64,000 nucleotides of DNA from Hyaloperonospora brassicae (taxonomy: Eukaryota > Oomycota > Peronosporomycetes > Peronosporales > Peronosporaceae), in assembly GCA_947650285.1 (NCBI GenBank), contig CANTFL010001290.1, positions 23,846-87,845 on the forward strand, in the 5' to 3' direction. The notes below the pieces were generated by a model. The model did no database searches and was not told the origin of the DNA. It saw only the letters and a list, made by a program, of their open reading frames with translations. Made by a program: the position numbers and the translations under genes. Below, piece by piece: positions 22,176-33,694 of the stretch (its first letter is position 1; each line of letters opens with the position of its first letter).

Positions 22176-23181
22176 GGGGTACTAAGCGGGGGATACGGCA
22201 TTCGTATGCATAGAGTCCCAGATTATTACATCGACGGCATCTCACAATTCGCTTGTCGTTCACAGGGCGAGGATTCTCGCCCCCAACATGACCGAGGTCC
22301 ATTGGTTCTGGACCTCCGACCGCTGATTGTCTTTGTGGACTATAGGGTGTAAGAGTAGTGTGAGCCTGTCTCACACTAGAGTCTTTCTGCTCCGCAGCGT
22401 AGATCGCTTCGGAGAGCTTCTTTAGCTCCCCGCAAAACAGGTGGTCCCTGACAGGACCATCTGCAAGACTTTGAATAGATATTATAATCTTCACAAATTC
22501 ACTCACAGGGTTCACTACCTTGCAACTTGCAAGGTAGCGTACACGCTGAGCGTAAGCACGAACCTTACGCATACCTTGTTTGATCTATAGGAGTTCAGAG
22601 AGAGTCCTGAACTCTGTCCTGGGAGGCTCAAACGTCTCACTGAGCAGGGTCTTGAAGACGACTAACGACTCGAACGCGTTCGGGTCGTGTAACTTGAGAT
22701 TCAGAGCCCTATTCCTGGTTTCCCTTGCTGTGTAAGACTGAGCAAATGCGACTTGCATGAGCTCAAGGTCGATGCGACGGGCCTCGATGGTACCGTCGAC
22801 TTTGATGAATCATCTTAATAGGGAGTCGTCCTCGACTCCGTGATACTCGGATATCTCTATCTTTAGAAAATCCTGTCGACGCTCACGCGTCGAACTTGCA
22901 GACTGAGACTGATGCTGACTCGGTTCTTCAGTCCGCTGACGATATTGCTGTTTTAACAAGGTCATCTGCGCTCGCGACTCGTCAAGTTCTCGCTGCAAGA
23001 ACTTGCTAATGACAGAATGTTGCTGGTCTATGTTCCTTGTAAATAGCATGGCCCATATATCTTCTTCACCAACGGTCGAACTCATTCGATCGATTGCAAT
23101 CCATTCGGCATTGTTCAAATGGGAGTATCTTTCACGAGTTCCGTGAAGTCTGTCGCCTTCGACTTTGTCCGACATGTTCAT
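22138..23181 (-). pseudogene. Gag, X1
   Basis: Begins near 23181, about 30 nt after the primer-binding site. The N-terminal part is a Gln/Glu-rich coiled coil; the capsid-like middle is broken by a stop near 22810 and another near 22577. The last piece holds one CCHC-type knuckle reading CRRCNNLGLYAYEC, in which the His position is Leu. Stops and the altered knuckle mark it as decayed. Confidence 0.75.
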
Positions 23182-23210
23182 GTTGGGTGATGCGAGTGTG
23201 GTCCTTGGAC

Positions 23211-23229
23211 GGACTACAAAGTGCTACCA
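23211..23229 (-). other. Primer-binding site, X1
   Basis: TGGTAGCACTTTGTAGTCC begins two bases after the LTR end. Element B has TGGTAGCACTTGTAGTCA at 54462-54479 with the same two-base spacing, so both families appear to use the same primer tRNA. Confidence 0.7.
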
Positions 23230-23231
23230 GG

Positions 23232-23671
23232 TGAAACGGGCACTAGTGACAACGTACTGGTTGACTCAGTACGGAGCTCATTTCCACTGAGACCAGTGAT
23301 CGTCAGTGCCCTGCTAAGTGTTGCACCAACACAGAGGAAGGAAAGTAGACTATTAAACATGTTAGTATCTGATAAAAGTAAAACTGTTATTTAATACAAT
23401 GAAGTCCTATTAATCTTGTGTCTCTGTTTGTCCTGACTTGATTATATTAATCTAACTAAACGTGTGATAACGTCTACTCACCACCCATTGCACGCGTCTA
23501 GCAGCGATTGGTGGGTTGATATCATCGCGATATCGACCAATGAGTAGACCCTTCGGCCATCTATACGATATCATCATGCTCTGTGATACTGCTGAAAGAA
23601 TATTTAACGTAATATTGTTTATTATCATTTTAGCCTTAATGAAAATATCATATTACGGGCTACCCGTCACA
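23232..23671 (-). repeat. 5' LTR of X1, 440 bp
   Basis: Bounded by TGTGACGGGT and CCGTTTCA on the minus strand. It shares the central stem-loop block (GGCGATTGGTGGGTTGATAT-like) with family-A LTRs and is closest to the LTR at 58211-58674, whose outer part differs. Confidence 0.78.
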
Positions 23672-23689
23672 GAATCGACGTCGGATATG

Positions 23690-24980
23690 GATGCCCGAGT
23701 AACCACGGAAGTATCATGGCCTGCTGAAAACGGCTCTAGAATCGGCTGCCTCCGTCGATGTGACTACTGCAGGGATGGCCGGGCTGCCCGAAAAAGCATC
23801 AGACATTACCGTCTTATATTCCGCAGAATCGGCTGTCCTAATTTAAGGCGATTGTTGCTTTCCATCTTCTGCATTCCGTCGGTGCCACTACGAGACTTCT
23901 CTAGGTTATCGACAGCATTCAAAATCCGCTTTAGTATCTCACATGGACCTGCTATCTGATTCCCGGTGATCTGAAATTAAGCGACCAAATGCCCAAGGTT
24001 CCCACACTGAAAGAAGTGGAATCGACGTCTCACAATTATTGCTGAATGACGATGAGCCTCACGAACCCATGCAATTTTCTTACAGGAACAAAAATCTTGC
24101 AGCCAGCTGAAACATGGTTTTTACACGCCATTATTTTCTCTTATAAAGCGTGAGTTGTTGACATTCTAAAACATCGAAGTCTGTTAAAATGGTTTCCTTG
24201 AATGGCTCATAAATGCGACCAATCTTATGATACGGGGTCTAATTTTTCAGGATGATGTTGCGATCCACCCTAAGCCGACATATGCGACTATTTGGACCGT
24301 GCTCATCGATCCACATTGGTCCATGCGTATACTGGCCTTTGTTTTCTAAGATGCATCTTCATGCATATAAACGCTGCGTAATGTATGTTGTGAAGCCGCC
24401 ATCGCTCGTAAAAATTACAAATTTAAACAAGTTACGTGTACGAATGTGAGTGATCGATTTGTTTAATCCAGGCAGATTGTGGACCGCCGGAGACTGGCCC
24501 ATGCCAATTTCTTCAATTCTAGAATTGTTTCCATTTTTCGTGAGTAGTACGTCGAGTTGAGGGGATATTGAGACGACGCCCAAATGCAACACGAGTAGGT
24601 CTTCCGATTGCCACTGATCCGTGATAGACAACTTTAGGCGCTCCTTACTCCATGACCAAGTGATATATGTATGGCCTGCAACTAGTGAAAATATGATTTT
24701 TAGCGCTACAAATGATTATTTTCCATTCTGACCTTGTTCCTTTATGAAAAGTGCGATCTTCTGCCGAATTATGTCTGACCATTCAGAGCGTGGGTTGGGC
24801 CAGGACGTCGGTCTGTGATCAATGTTATCAGGTCAAACATTAAAATCTTAATAAGTTTGATTGTAGAGTCGGCAGCGTCATCAAAAATGGACTGTGGAAT
24901 GCATTTGACGACGTACTCACTAATTGCTAAAAGAAAACGTCGCTAAATTTTGACTGTGAAGATTGTTATAAAATATCGAA
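23690..24980 (-). pseudogene. Relic of an intron-containing host gene, unidentified
   Basis: Not transposon-like. Reading the minus strand gives coherent protein across two splice joints: exon text FIKEQ joins HTYITWSWSKERL across an intron at 24676-24732 (57 bp, GTCAGA...TTGCAG), and SITHIRT joins QNKGQYTHGP across 24346-24435 (90 bp, GTAACT...CTTAG). Short introns are usual in oomycetes. Upstream, a frame with IPQSIFDDAADSTIKL needs a one-base shift near 24830, and a TAG lies at 24239-24241 with further plausible coding beyond. I do not recognise the family. Stops and shifts suggest a pseudogene truncated by insertion of X1. Confidence 0.5.
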
Positions 24981-26340
24981 TATCGAGCTTTTAGATGGTA
25001 AATTTCGTGTTATCCTTTTCGTGAGCCGTGGTTGTCAGATAAAGCTCTCGAATGTACGCAATAAAACTCGGTCAAACGTAGTTGAGGAAGCAGCCCACGA
25101 TATCACCTAGAGGTAAAATGAGAGTTTACGACCGTCGGCACCAAGTACGAGCGCGCCAGCACACAGTGGGCGAAATTTAATGTAAAATTGTGGTTTGCAG
25201 GCGTCGACGTAAGAGATGCCTTGATGCGCCTTCAGGCGCTCTCCGAAAGCGTCAAATATATAAATTGAGGAAACAACGTAGACGGATAGGCCGCCAGCTT
25301 CTACTCACGAGGTTGCACCGTCCGAGGCGACAACCGATTGTTGCGCGTGACAGTTCCTTCCCACCCATACCGACTTATTTGTGTAGTCGAGCCCCCATTT
25401 GCTGGAGTCCATCCTGCTCGAGACGGCGGTGTATTATATAGCGTCGGTACAGTAGGGGTGCCTTGACATAGTAGGATTGTTCAATAGACTGCCCGTCGTT
25501 GTTTTGAGCTATAAATGCCTTGGCTTCACGGATCGGTGGAAAACCATCATGTCTCTGTCCCCCTCTTATGGTCCTGCGCCATCACATGGGTACGGTATGG
25601 AGTTTGGGCTTCGCGTATCTCGTAGGGGTCTTGAGACGAATATAGGTCTTTTGTGCGCGATGGAATGGTTATAGCCATCGCTTAACCTGTTTAAATTCAA
25701 GCTGACCGCGACTCGGCTCAAGCGACGCAGAATGAAGACTTATAAATTGTACAAACTTTGTACGTGTCATGACCTAGATGAAGTATTTTGACACTCGTTT
25801 GCTTAGCTTTGTTCCTCACCCATTCAGTAAGCTTTCATTTTTGTCCCTATTCGTGTCCATCACTAGCCGACAAGTAGAATTTTATTGCACGTATCCTAAT
25901 AGGCAAATGACATGTATTTAATTACAGCCAAGACCAGAATTTGCCTTGAGCATTTGTATTCGTAGGATGAAAGAACGAAACACAGCATTTGAAATTATCC
26001 ATGCCAGTCCCGATGTCAATAGTTATGTGCTATGCGTCACGCACCAGTGTGGGCATTAAACGAAACGATCTGTTTAATATAATGCAAAACTGGACGAAAA
26101 GAGATATCTGTGCATCAAACCAGCTAATGGAAGGCTAGACTATTTTGTTTTCGATGCAATTTATATACGCATGCAGTAGATTGCAGTATTTTGAAGTAGA
26201 CTTCAAGCTAAGAAAAAAATGAACAAACATCATAGTATTGCAGTTATTCTGGCTGTAAACGGTCCTGTATTAAAATTCATGCTTGCATGCTTTTCTGTGC
26301 TTATGCGCACGGCAGTACCTGTGACACGATATTAATACTT
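24981..26340. other. No gene recognised
   Basis: AT-richer than the flanks, only short ORFs (for example a basic 83-codon frame at 25190-25441) with no family I recognise. May hold further decayed exons of the gene to its left. Confidence 0.5.
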
Positions 26341-26948
26341 GTTTACAACCTAAACGCTGAGATTGCACACTATAAATTGCATCAAGCGCTCCGTTGTATG
26401 TTTTGTCGTTGAAAATGAAGCGACGAATGCCAGAGAGTAGTGGGTGAGCAGATACAAGTTCACGCAGCGACAGGTATCATAGAGTCTTGAGTGAACCGCG
26501 GCAGGGTACGTGCGACGATAGTGTCGATTTAATATTTTACGGGTGTGTACGTGAAGCTCTGAGAACTATACAATACCAGTAGCAACAACTAGTGCGCGAC
26601 AGAAGATCCTGAGAGCGCAAATATTAATCAATGCAATTTGTGAATTTACTCGCTCTTCTCCGATCCCGCTTTTATCGACAGGTGCCGTGTCGTCGACACA
26701 TCGACTGCCAAGATTAGCAACAAGTAAAGTGTGTCGAATAAACGGTCGACTCGATATATACAGGCACGAGAGAGAGAGCGAAGGGTCGCTCAGCCGTTCC
26801 ATGGATCGTGAAGGTAGATTGTGAGTGTGTATTGTGAGGTTAAATGAGCAAGGAGTGAGAGAAGGCTCGCAATCACACAATGCAACAGTCTGCGAAACAC
26901 CACAGAATACGCACTCGTCCCCTCAGAAGTCACGGTCAAATTCCAACA

Positions 26949-26960
26949 GGTTATGAGTCC
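26949..26960 (+). other. Copia primer-binding site (initiator tRNA-Met half)
   Basis: GGTTATGAGTCC directly follows the LTR end CCAACA. It is complementary to the anticodon region of initiator tRNA-Met (CAT anticodon), the half-tRNA priming used by Drosophila copia and yeast Ty5, not to a 3' CCA end. An ATG lies inside it. Confidence 0.55.
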
Positions 26961-28860
26961 AATGAATTCGGGTGACGATGAGCACGTGGCTGCGGTTCAA
27001 CGCGCAGCAGCGGCTTTCATCGCAAGACGACGTAACGCGCAACCTGACGCGCAGACACCTTCAGCTAGGTCGAGCGACAACATTGGAGAAGGAATGCTAC
27101 CTGAGCTCGCGTTTGTCATGGAACAACAAGCCACGATGGTCGCAAGAATCGAGGAGCTCTAGGGGGAAAGAAGAATGATACCACCGCCGACAAGAACCAT
27201 GTTCGGACCGACACGCAGAATGGAGTCGAAGTAGATAGTACCAACGAGGCAAACAGTAGCGACGTTCCAGTCACTTGCATGCGGATGACGCATGTAAGTC
27301 CGACGGAGATTGAAGACTTACCTGACGTCTTTCAAACGGAGTTCAGTGTAAGCAACGCGAGCGTGAGGAATGAGAGGCGAGCGCTGCGGCAAGAACAGCA
27401 ACAGCACTACCAAGCCTTTGCCGTGGCACGTGAAAGACTTCGAGAGGAAGCTATGCACAAAAAATGAAGCAAGCAGAGGAGAGAGAGGCGGTTGTCACAG
27501 CGTAAGGAAAACTACAGCAGGAAGAGCGCCATCTACAAGGTGAAGCAGAACTCCAGCGGTGACCGCGTGATGCGATGACAGCGCAAGGAGAAGCTCATAC
27601 CCGAGAACTGGCACAGTTCCGAGCTCGGTTGCAAGCAGAACGACAAGCGCTGGACGTGCAGCACAAATAGCAGACGCGCGATGTGCAAGAAAGAGAGCAG
27701 AGTCTCTACAATCACTATCAAGAAGTGATAAATGAGAGAAACCGTTGGCTGCAGCAAGAAGCCGAGCTGGTCCAACAATTGAGTGTGGCTGCACAAGATC
27801 ACCGCGTGCCTGAAATGAAGTTGACGGAAGAAGGGAAGAGAGTTGAGGAGGAGTAGCGCGCACGTGAAGCGCGACTCAAGGAAAAGAAGAGACGAGTTTA
27901 TCAAGATCACGCTAACGCCGTACGTGCCTGTCAGGACGCTCGGCACAACGCTGCCGAAGTGGAAAGACGCGTGCGCGAAGCAGAGAAGCGTAAATGCTTT
28001 AGAGCGACAAGCGATGCGGCATTTTGCGAAGCAGCAATATGTGACACAGTGTTTCAGAAGGCGATTATCCAAGCTGTCAGACAGGCGAGACTGCAGCAAA
28101 CACCAGTCAATGGTTCAACGGGAGGAGCGCACGTCAGTGGAATGACGCGAGAGTCGCTAGCGAAGGACTCGAAGCTTGGCATCTGCGTCTTTTCAGGAAA
28201 AGATCTACACAAGGATTGGAAGGCGGATTTAAGCACTAGGGACGCTCATTTAAAGAAGAGCTCGAAACGGCTCAAGAGGCGCGCGGTATGAGTGGCCTGA
28301 AAAGTTCAAGATAAACACGTTGGCGTCGAGCTTGTTCGAAGAAGCCGATGAGTTTTTCCACAGCCTCAGAGACGAGTGGTGGAATACGGATGCCACCCTG
28401 CCATACGCAATTAAAGGGATGAAGTCAGTTTTTTCTCGCACTTTTACGAGCGCACAAGTGTCCGAGATTTTGAACAGACCAAAGAACGCTGCAGTCTCAT
28501 GGCATACTCATTACCTTTACCTCATGTCGGTGAGAAATGCCACTGGCGCGTTGGTATCTCTGATCCCGTAGAGTCTCGTCATGCAGGCGAGTCCGGACCT
28601 GCGTCCGATCCTGGTTAGCCACTACGATCGCAAACGATAGGACATTGTTGCGCACGCACTGGAAATCACCCAGTGGTCGCAAACATACGAAGTCAATGAA
28701 AATAGAGCTCCGAGAGCGGTCAAGGATGCGATGACAGCAGCGAAAACGACTGGACAGCACATGGGCACCAGGAAATGTATCCTGTGCAGTACCGTCGGAC
28801 ACACCGCACGCTTCTGTCCCTACTGTCCAAAGAGAGAGAACAACAATGAGATACCGCGAT
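26953..28860 (+). pseudogene. Gag, Copia element F
   Basis: Starts at ATG 26953 inside the primer-binding site or at ATG 26962. The N-terminal half is a long Glu/Gln/Arg coiled coil in many broken pieces (27280-28140). The capsid-like part at 28320-28571 (LFEEADEFFHSLRDEWW) precedes an intact CCHC knuckle at 28776-28817 (CILCSTVGHTARFC). Numerous stops and shifts. The knuckle fixes the assignment. Confidence 0.72.
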
Positions 28861-28879
28861 GAGCACTGGCAGGACTGGT

Positions 28880-30150
28880 GGCAGGAACTTTTCACTGATG
28901 AAGACTAAATCGTTGACTCTGGTGCAAGCACCTATCTGGTCAAAGACAGATACATGTTGTATAAATGGGTGGAGTGCGACGACCCCGACGGCGTGGCTAC
29001 CCAAACAAGAGTGCGTTGCAAGTGATGCGTCGCGGCAAAGCGAAGCTGCGAGTCAAAGTTGACAACGAAACGTTTTGGATTAAACTACGCGACATGTCTT
29101 ACGCACCCAAGTTGGCCATAAAACGATACCACTCGGGACGATGATGCTTCAAGGCTGCAGTCTTACAAACAACAACAACCGACACGCTGTGATGATAAAA
29201 AACGACGTCGTGATGTACATTCAAATAGAGCAAAACGTAATCGTGGTCGATCGCGGCGTCAAGAAGCAAAGAGTGAAAGGTTTTGCGGGATGTAATTATG
29301 CAAGCAATCCAGGAGTCTAGTCCGCCTAAATCCACAGTACTGAGAGCAAGTTTGACGACCATCCATCAGAGGTATGGCCATTTGAGCTACGACGACGTGG
29401 AGCAACTGGCCGCAAACCTAGCGAACGGACTCGTACTCACTGACAACGTGCGCGAAAACTGCCTGACGTGATCAGAGGAAAACAGTCAAAAACAGCTCAG
29501 TCGAAACGTGGCGGTGGCCTCGAAGGTCCAATCGATGTGGTAAGTGCAGTGATTTGTAGTGCTCTCAAGGGTCCCATCACACCCACGGACAAAAGAAAAA
29601 ATCGATATTTAATTAATTTTATCGACCACAAGTCCAACAATGTGCGCGTGTTCGTCGCCAAGTTAAAGGACGAAGCGGCTAAGAAGTTCCAGCATTTCAC
29701 GGTATTCTTGAAACGATAGTTTAACGTGCGGATACACGTGCTGAAAGCAGACGGAAGAGACGGGTTCCGCAACCTCTATCTCTTCTGCCAGCAGACTGGC
29801 GTTGGCAGACAGAAAGCAGAACGCAATTCGTCAGCATTAATCGGAAAATCCTAATGGATGCACCGGACTATTATGAACATGGTTCGGTATATGCTTTTCG
29901 GTTGTGGACTACGACTCGGATACTGGGGGCATGCAGCGATTAAACGGCGCACGTGTGAAACAGGATGCCAGCTCGCGCCAACCCAAGCCGTAAATTGCTT
30001 CTGTAGTTTATTGACAAATAAATCGGCGAGCGTCGTGGACGTTGTGGTGGTCAAGTCGCCTTGCAAGGTCTATCAAACTCCCACGAACGCATCTGTGGGA
30101 AAGCGCGGAGCACCGGGCATCATCGTCGTCTAGAATGAAGAAACGAAGGG
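28880..30150 (+). pseudogene. Protease and integrase, Copia element F
   Basis: The protease site VDSGASTYLVKD is intact at about 28912-28950 but preceded by a TAA. The pre-integrase zinc region reads IHQRYGHLSYDDVEQL near 29360. Integrase core: Asp in YLINFIDHKS, Asp in VLKADGRDG; the segment that should carry the Glu is deleted or altered before WMHRTIMNMVRYM. Two TAG codons interrupt the core (29719 and 29853). Not functional. Confidence 0.78.
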
Positions 30151-30659
30151 GTACAAGGTGCAGACTTCGGTAAGCAGGTCGTGGTCACTAACCGACATGT
30201 AAATTGATTCGAAACGCATACTGCTGATGAGAACAGGCACTTGCGAGCAGCACCCGAATCAGACGCCGATGGCGATCTCGAGTGACTGGCAAACAATCGC
30301 TAAGGACGTCGCCGACGGGAGGAGTCGAGCGATGAGCTCACCGAAGAACGAGCTGTCGCACAGACCCTGTCCACGCTAAAAACGATGTCTTCAGCATCAC
30401 GCATGGCGAAGGCGTCGCAGGACTACGACTCAGGGAATTCGTATCGAATGATGAACGAGAGGAAGAAGAACGCCAGTCGAGCAAGTCAACCGAGTGCAAA
30501 CGAATGTAGCAAAGCAGAAGGCAGCCGAAACTGCAAACGATCCGGCGGGAGGCAGGTCGGGTGCGGCAATCGTCGCAACAGCGCCATTTCGATTGGTGGT
30601 GATGTCCGCATTGTAGGTGAGGAAGTAGCAGTGCACAAACTTGCCCGTCCAAAGACTCA

Positions 30660-32398
30660 CAAGGCTTCGCTATCGTCTCAAGTGCACACCTCTGGGCCCA
30701 ACAGAAGACGGGAGAGATTGACTCGCTAGAATCGAACAAGACGTGGGAGGTGGTCAAGAGTGAGAAGAATATGTACGTGCTGCGAAACAAGGGGGTATAC
30801 AAACTGAAAGTGAACTTTAGCGGCTTTATTGAGCGATACAAGGATAGACTTGTAGCAGGAGGTGACAATCGAGTGTTTGGAAGAGACTACAACCTGACGT
30901 TTGCGGCCATCCTGGACGTGACCAGCGGTAACGTCATACTCGGTGTTGCCCGACTCTAGTGCTTGCACTCGAGGCACTACGACGTTCCAAGACCCTAAAT
31001 GACGGCGTACAAGGAGGAAAAGATTAAGATATACATGGTTGTGCCCGAGGGTAAGTGTAACGGGGCAGCCCGTTACATGAAATTGTCACTTTAAGGAAAG
31101 TGACAATAAAGAATATAAAGATGGATATTCTTTAAAACAATATCACCAAAGTGGTGATATTGAAGGGTCGACCAAAGGGTCTGTTCATTGGTTGATATCG
31201 TGATGATATCAACCCACCAATCGCCGCAAGACGCGCGCAATGAGTGGTGACGAGACGTCACCATACATGCAGTTATATTAGTATAATTGAATTAAGTCAA
31301 ACGAAGAGACAGTAGTTTAAAGACTTAATTTATTAATATAACAGTTCTACTTTTACCCTACCTACGCTTCCTCGCTCGCCACGTGTACGTCCGTCGGGGC
31401 ACCCAAATCCCTTGCGTTAAGTTACGCAAGGGTGTGCCCCGTTACAATAAGCATTAGTAAGGACCAACTGCGCAAGCTCAGCGAGATGTACGCCGGAAAA
31501 CCTGCTTGCGTCTGATCAAGAGCATTTACGGACTTAAACAGGCCGGACGCCTGTGAAACAAGCTACTCGATCAGACTCTGCTAGACGCAGGTTTTGCACA
31601 ATAGGTTACAGATACGTGCGTCGACGTGAAGGCAACACGAGAAGGCACGACATTGATGAACTTTTATGCGTATGACTTAATCGTTTCAACGACGATCGAT
31701 GCGCTGCATCGACGCATTCGGCGCAGCGATGTAAAGTTTGTAGTTGAAGTGCCTCGGGAGCGTTGACAAATTCCTGAGCATGCGCGTCGCGTCGGCTATG
31801 ACGACCTGAATGGCTATACGATTGACCAAGAATAAATAATTCACGAACTGTTGCACAAGAATAGACGAAAAAAGCGAATTCAGTACGCTCATCAGTCAAT
31901 GACGAAGCGTTCATTGAGTCAGGGAGCGCGGGCGCTCGGGCACTGCCAACGCCCAGTGCAGGGACAGCAAAACGTCCGGCAATTAGGATCTTCCAGAACC
32001 TTGTCGAAAGCCTCCTGTGGATTAAGCAGCGCAGTCGGCCAGACTTAGCGTTCGCTGTGCACCGCGCAACGCATTCACGCGTGAAGAGAGTACGACACGA
32101 AGCTAACACGCCTTATACTGAGGTATCTGGCGGGAACAACAGGTATGAAGTTATACATTGCAGGAATGTCGAGTGCGAGGGACGTGCAGCTTACCAGCTC
32201 CACCGACGCCGACTACGCAGCCGACAAGACATCTCGAAAGTCCATCAGCGGCGCGGAAGGACTGGTGACAAGTTCAAAAGCAGGATGAAAGAATATGGAG
32301 GCAATGAATCGTCTTTCAAATGCGACAACATCACCGACAAGAAGGGCGATCAATGACACCAAACTATAAGTAGGGACGTGAAAGAAATTGAAAGTCTT
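30660..32398 (+). pseudogene. RT and RNase H, Copia element F
   Basis: RT starts around NKTWEVVKSEKNMYVLRNKG and YKLKVNFSGFIERYKDRLVA, a Copia signature, then is split by a solo LTR at 31056-31446. Beyond it, the polymerase box normally YVDD reads FYAYDLIVS near 31660, so one catalytic Asp is gone. RNase H is recognisable from STDADYAADKTSRKSISG near 32200. Stops are frequent. Confidence 0.8.
31056..31446 (+). repeat. Solo family-A LTR inside Copia RT
   Basis: 391 bp, TGTAACGGGG...CCCCGTTACA, flanked by GTAAG (31051-31055) and ATAAG (31447-31451), a five-base target duplication with one mismatch. No internal region, so a solo LTR. The cleanest copy in which to read the stem-loop chain. Confidence 0.9.
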
Positions 32399-33676
32399 TG
32401 TGGAGAAGCGCGAAGAAAGATCGACGGAAGTGTGGATCGCGCGATCCGCCTTAAGTGCGAAAAACAATTGGATTGGTGGAGCGCGTACGGAGATGGGCCC
32501 GTTTGCACGGATGATGGTGTCACACGACTGAGTGGCAGGAAATGACTGTGGAAATTATGCAGAGTGACCCACCTAACGGTCAAGGAGTATAGTCAAGGAT
32601 CGACGATTGATCAACCGCGATCTGCGATCGAAGTTTTGGATCACCAAGGTACAAGAACTGGGCCATTCAAGGAGTAAAAGTCAAGTGGAGTACTGGATCG
32701 ATAAAGACAATGGGATGTAGATGTACATGGAAGCAAGCTGGGAGAGTGGATCATGTACCCGGCGTGGATCACATACAGCAATCCACTACACTGCGACCCT
32801 CTGACTCTTGATCCATTACCCCGCGATCCACTATCCCGCGATCCACCGGAAACGTCATTGGTGTGGACATTTAATTGTCATGGATCACCTAATTGGTGTG
32901 GATCACGTAATTGGGGTGGGTCACGTAATTGGTGTGGATCACATACCGTGATCCGGTACTCTGCGATCCGACGTTCTGCGATTAGGTACTCTGCGATCCA
33001 CTATGGATTATCTGCTGTGGACCACATGATGCAAGAGGTGAATGACATAGACAGGCGACACGCAACAGCAGACATAGCGAACAGATAGGCATAGTTATAG
33101 GTTTTGGACTTGGTTGGTTGACATTAAACAGAATTGAATGTGCAAGGAAAGACACGCGTCGACTTCTCCCGGGCAGGATCTTTGGCCTCCAGTTGAATAG
33201 AGAGTCACCCCCGTCGAAGCGAACTTCGCCCTTGTATTGTTTGGCCAGGCGGAAGTCAATTCTCACCCCCCCCCCTCAACTGCGATAGGACGCAGTGAAC
33301 CCTACGGTTCAGATTCAAGATCGCGAGACGGCTCAAGTGGTCAGAAGGCTCGCGCATCAAGCATCACCCCTGGCAAAGGCCACTCTGGGGGAGCGCCCAA
33401 GTTACAAGCGATCGAGTGAAGAATTTCCACGCGATCCGCACCTACGTTTGACCGGGTGAAGCGTTTCCACCCGATCAACCCCTATCCCTAAGACGGTCAA
33501 GTTCAGCTTCAGCTCAAGTCCACCAAGAAGAGCGCAACCCTCCTCACCGACGGGTACACAAGGTGAGCAAGAACGTACAGAACACGGAATCGGGGTACCC
33601 CCCCCCATCAGTCGGTCGTCCGGGCGCCAGTGGAGAGTCGGGATCACGAAGAATTTGTGATCCCTACTCCATCACA
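32399..33676 (+). repeat. 5' LTR of element D, 1278 bp
   Basis: TGTGGAGAAG...CCATCACA with TGTG/CACA termini. Includes an 18-bp array TGGATCACGTAATTGGTG (3.5 copies, 32881-32945) and a run of GATCCA units before it (about 32760-32850). Copies at 44889-46162 (+) and 49869-51062 (-). The 94- and 111-codon ORFs inside recur in all copies and are shadows of the repeat. Confidence 0.9.
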
Positions 33677-33677
33677 A

Positions 33678-33694
33678 TGGTGCGTGTGCCCGGA
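33678..33694 (+). other. Primer-binding site of D, overlapping gag ATG
   Basis: TGGTGCGTGTGCCCGGA begins one base after the LTR. With the preceding A it makes the gag ATG at 33677. One difference from element C (position 17797-17813). Confidence 0.65.

Larger units (their letters stand above)
19637..23671 (-). mobile_element. Gypsy element X1, 5' half
   Basis: From the LTR at 23671: primer-binding site, gag, aspartic protease, RT and Gypsy RNase H, ending abruptly at 19637 in the RNase H/integrase linker against the family-C LTR. The sequence reads into the missing integrase exactly where element A starts at 1638; a four-base GTCC is shared at the two junctions. Its LTR (440 bp) is related to but distinct from the family-A LTR. 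Confidence 0.82.
26560..32398 (+). mobile_element. Ty1/Copia element F, nested and decayed
   Basis: Gag with CCHC knuckle, protease, integrase, RT and RNase H occur in the Copia order (integrase before RT). The 5' LTR ends at 26948 with CCAACA; its TGTTGG-type start was not found, so the left limit given is approximate. A family-A solo LTR interrupts RT at 31056-31446, and element D cuts the 3' part at 32399. The sequence following the RNase H reappears at 46163-46208 and, overlapping, at 55011-55145. Confidence 0.8.

Noticed and set aside
25190..25441. Arg-rich 83-codon ORF as a ribosomal or nuclear protein
   Set aside because: No recognisable family, no splice or promoter support, and composition follows local CG-rich repeats.
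30385..30729. 114-codon ORF as a separate gene in Copia F
   Set aside because: It lies in the integrase-RT linker of the element and shifts frame with the neighbouring pol pieces.
32753..33088. 111-codon ORF repeated at 45243 and 50373 as a conserved gene
   Set aside because: It overlies the GATC tandem arrays of the family-D LTR; the other LTR ORFs (94 and about 100 codons) behave the same. Conservation is that of the LTR.
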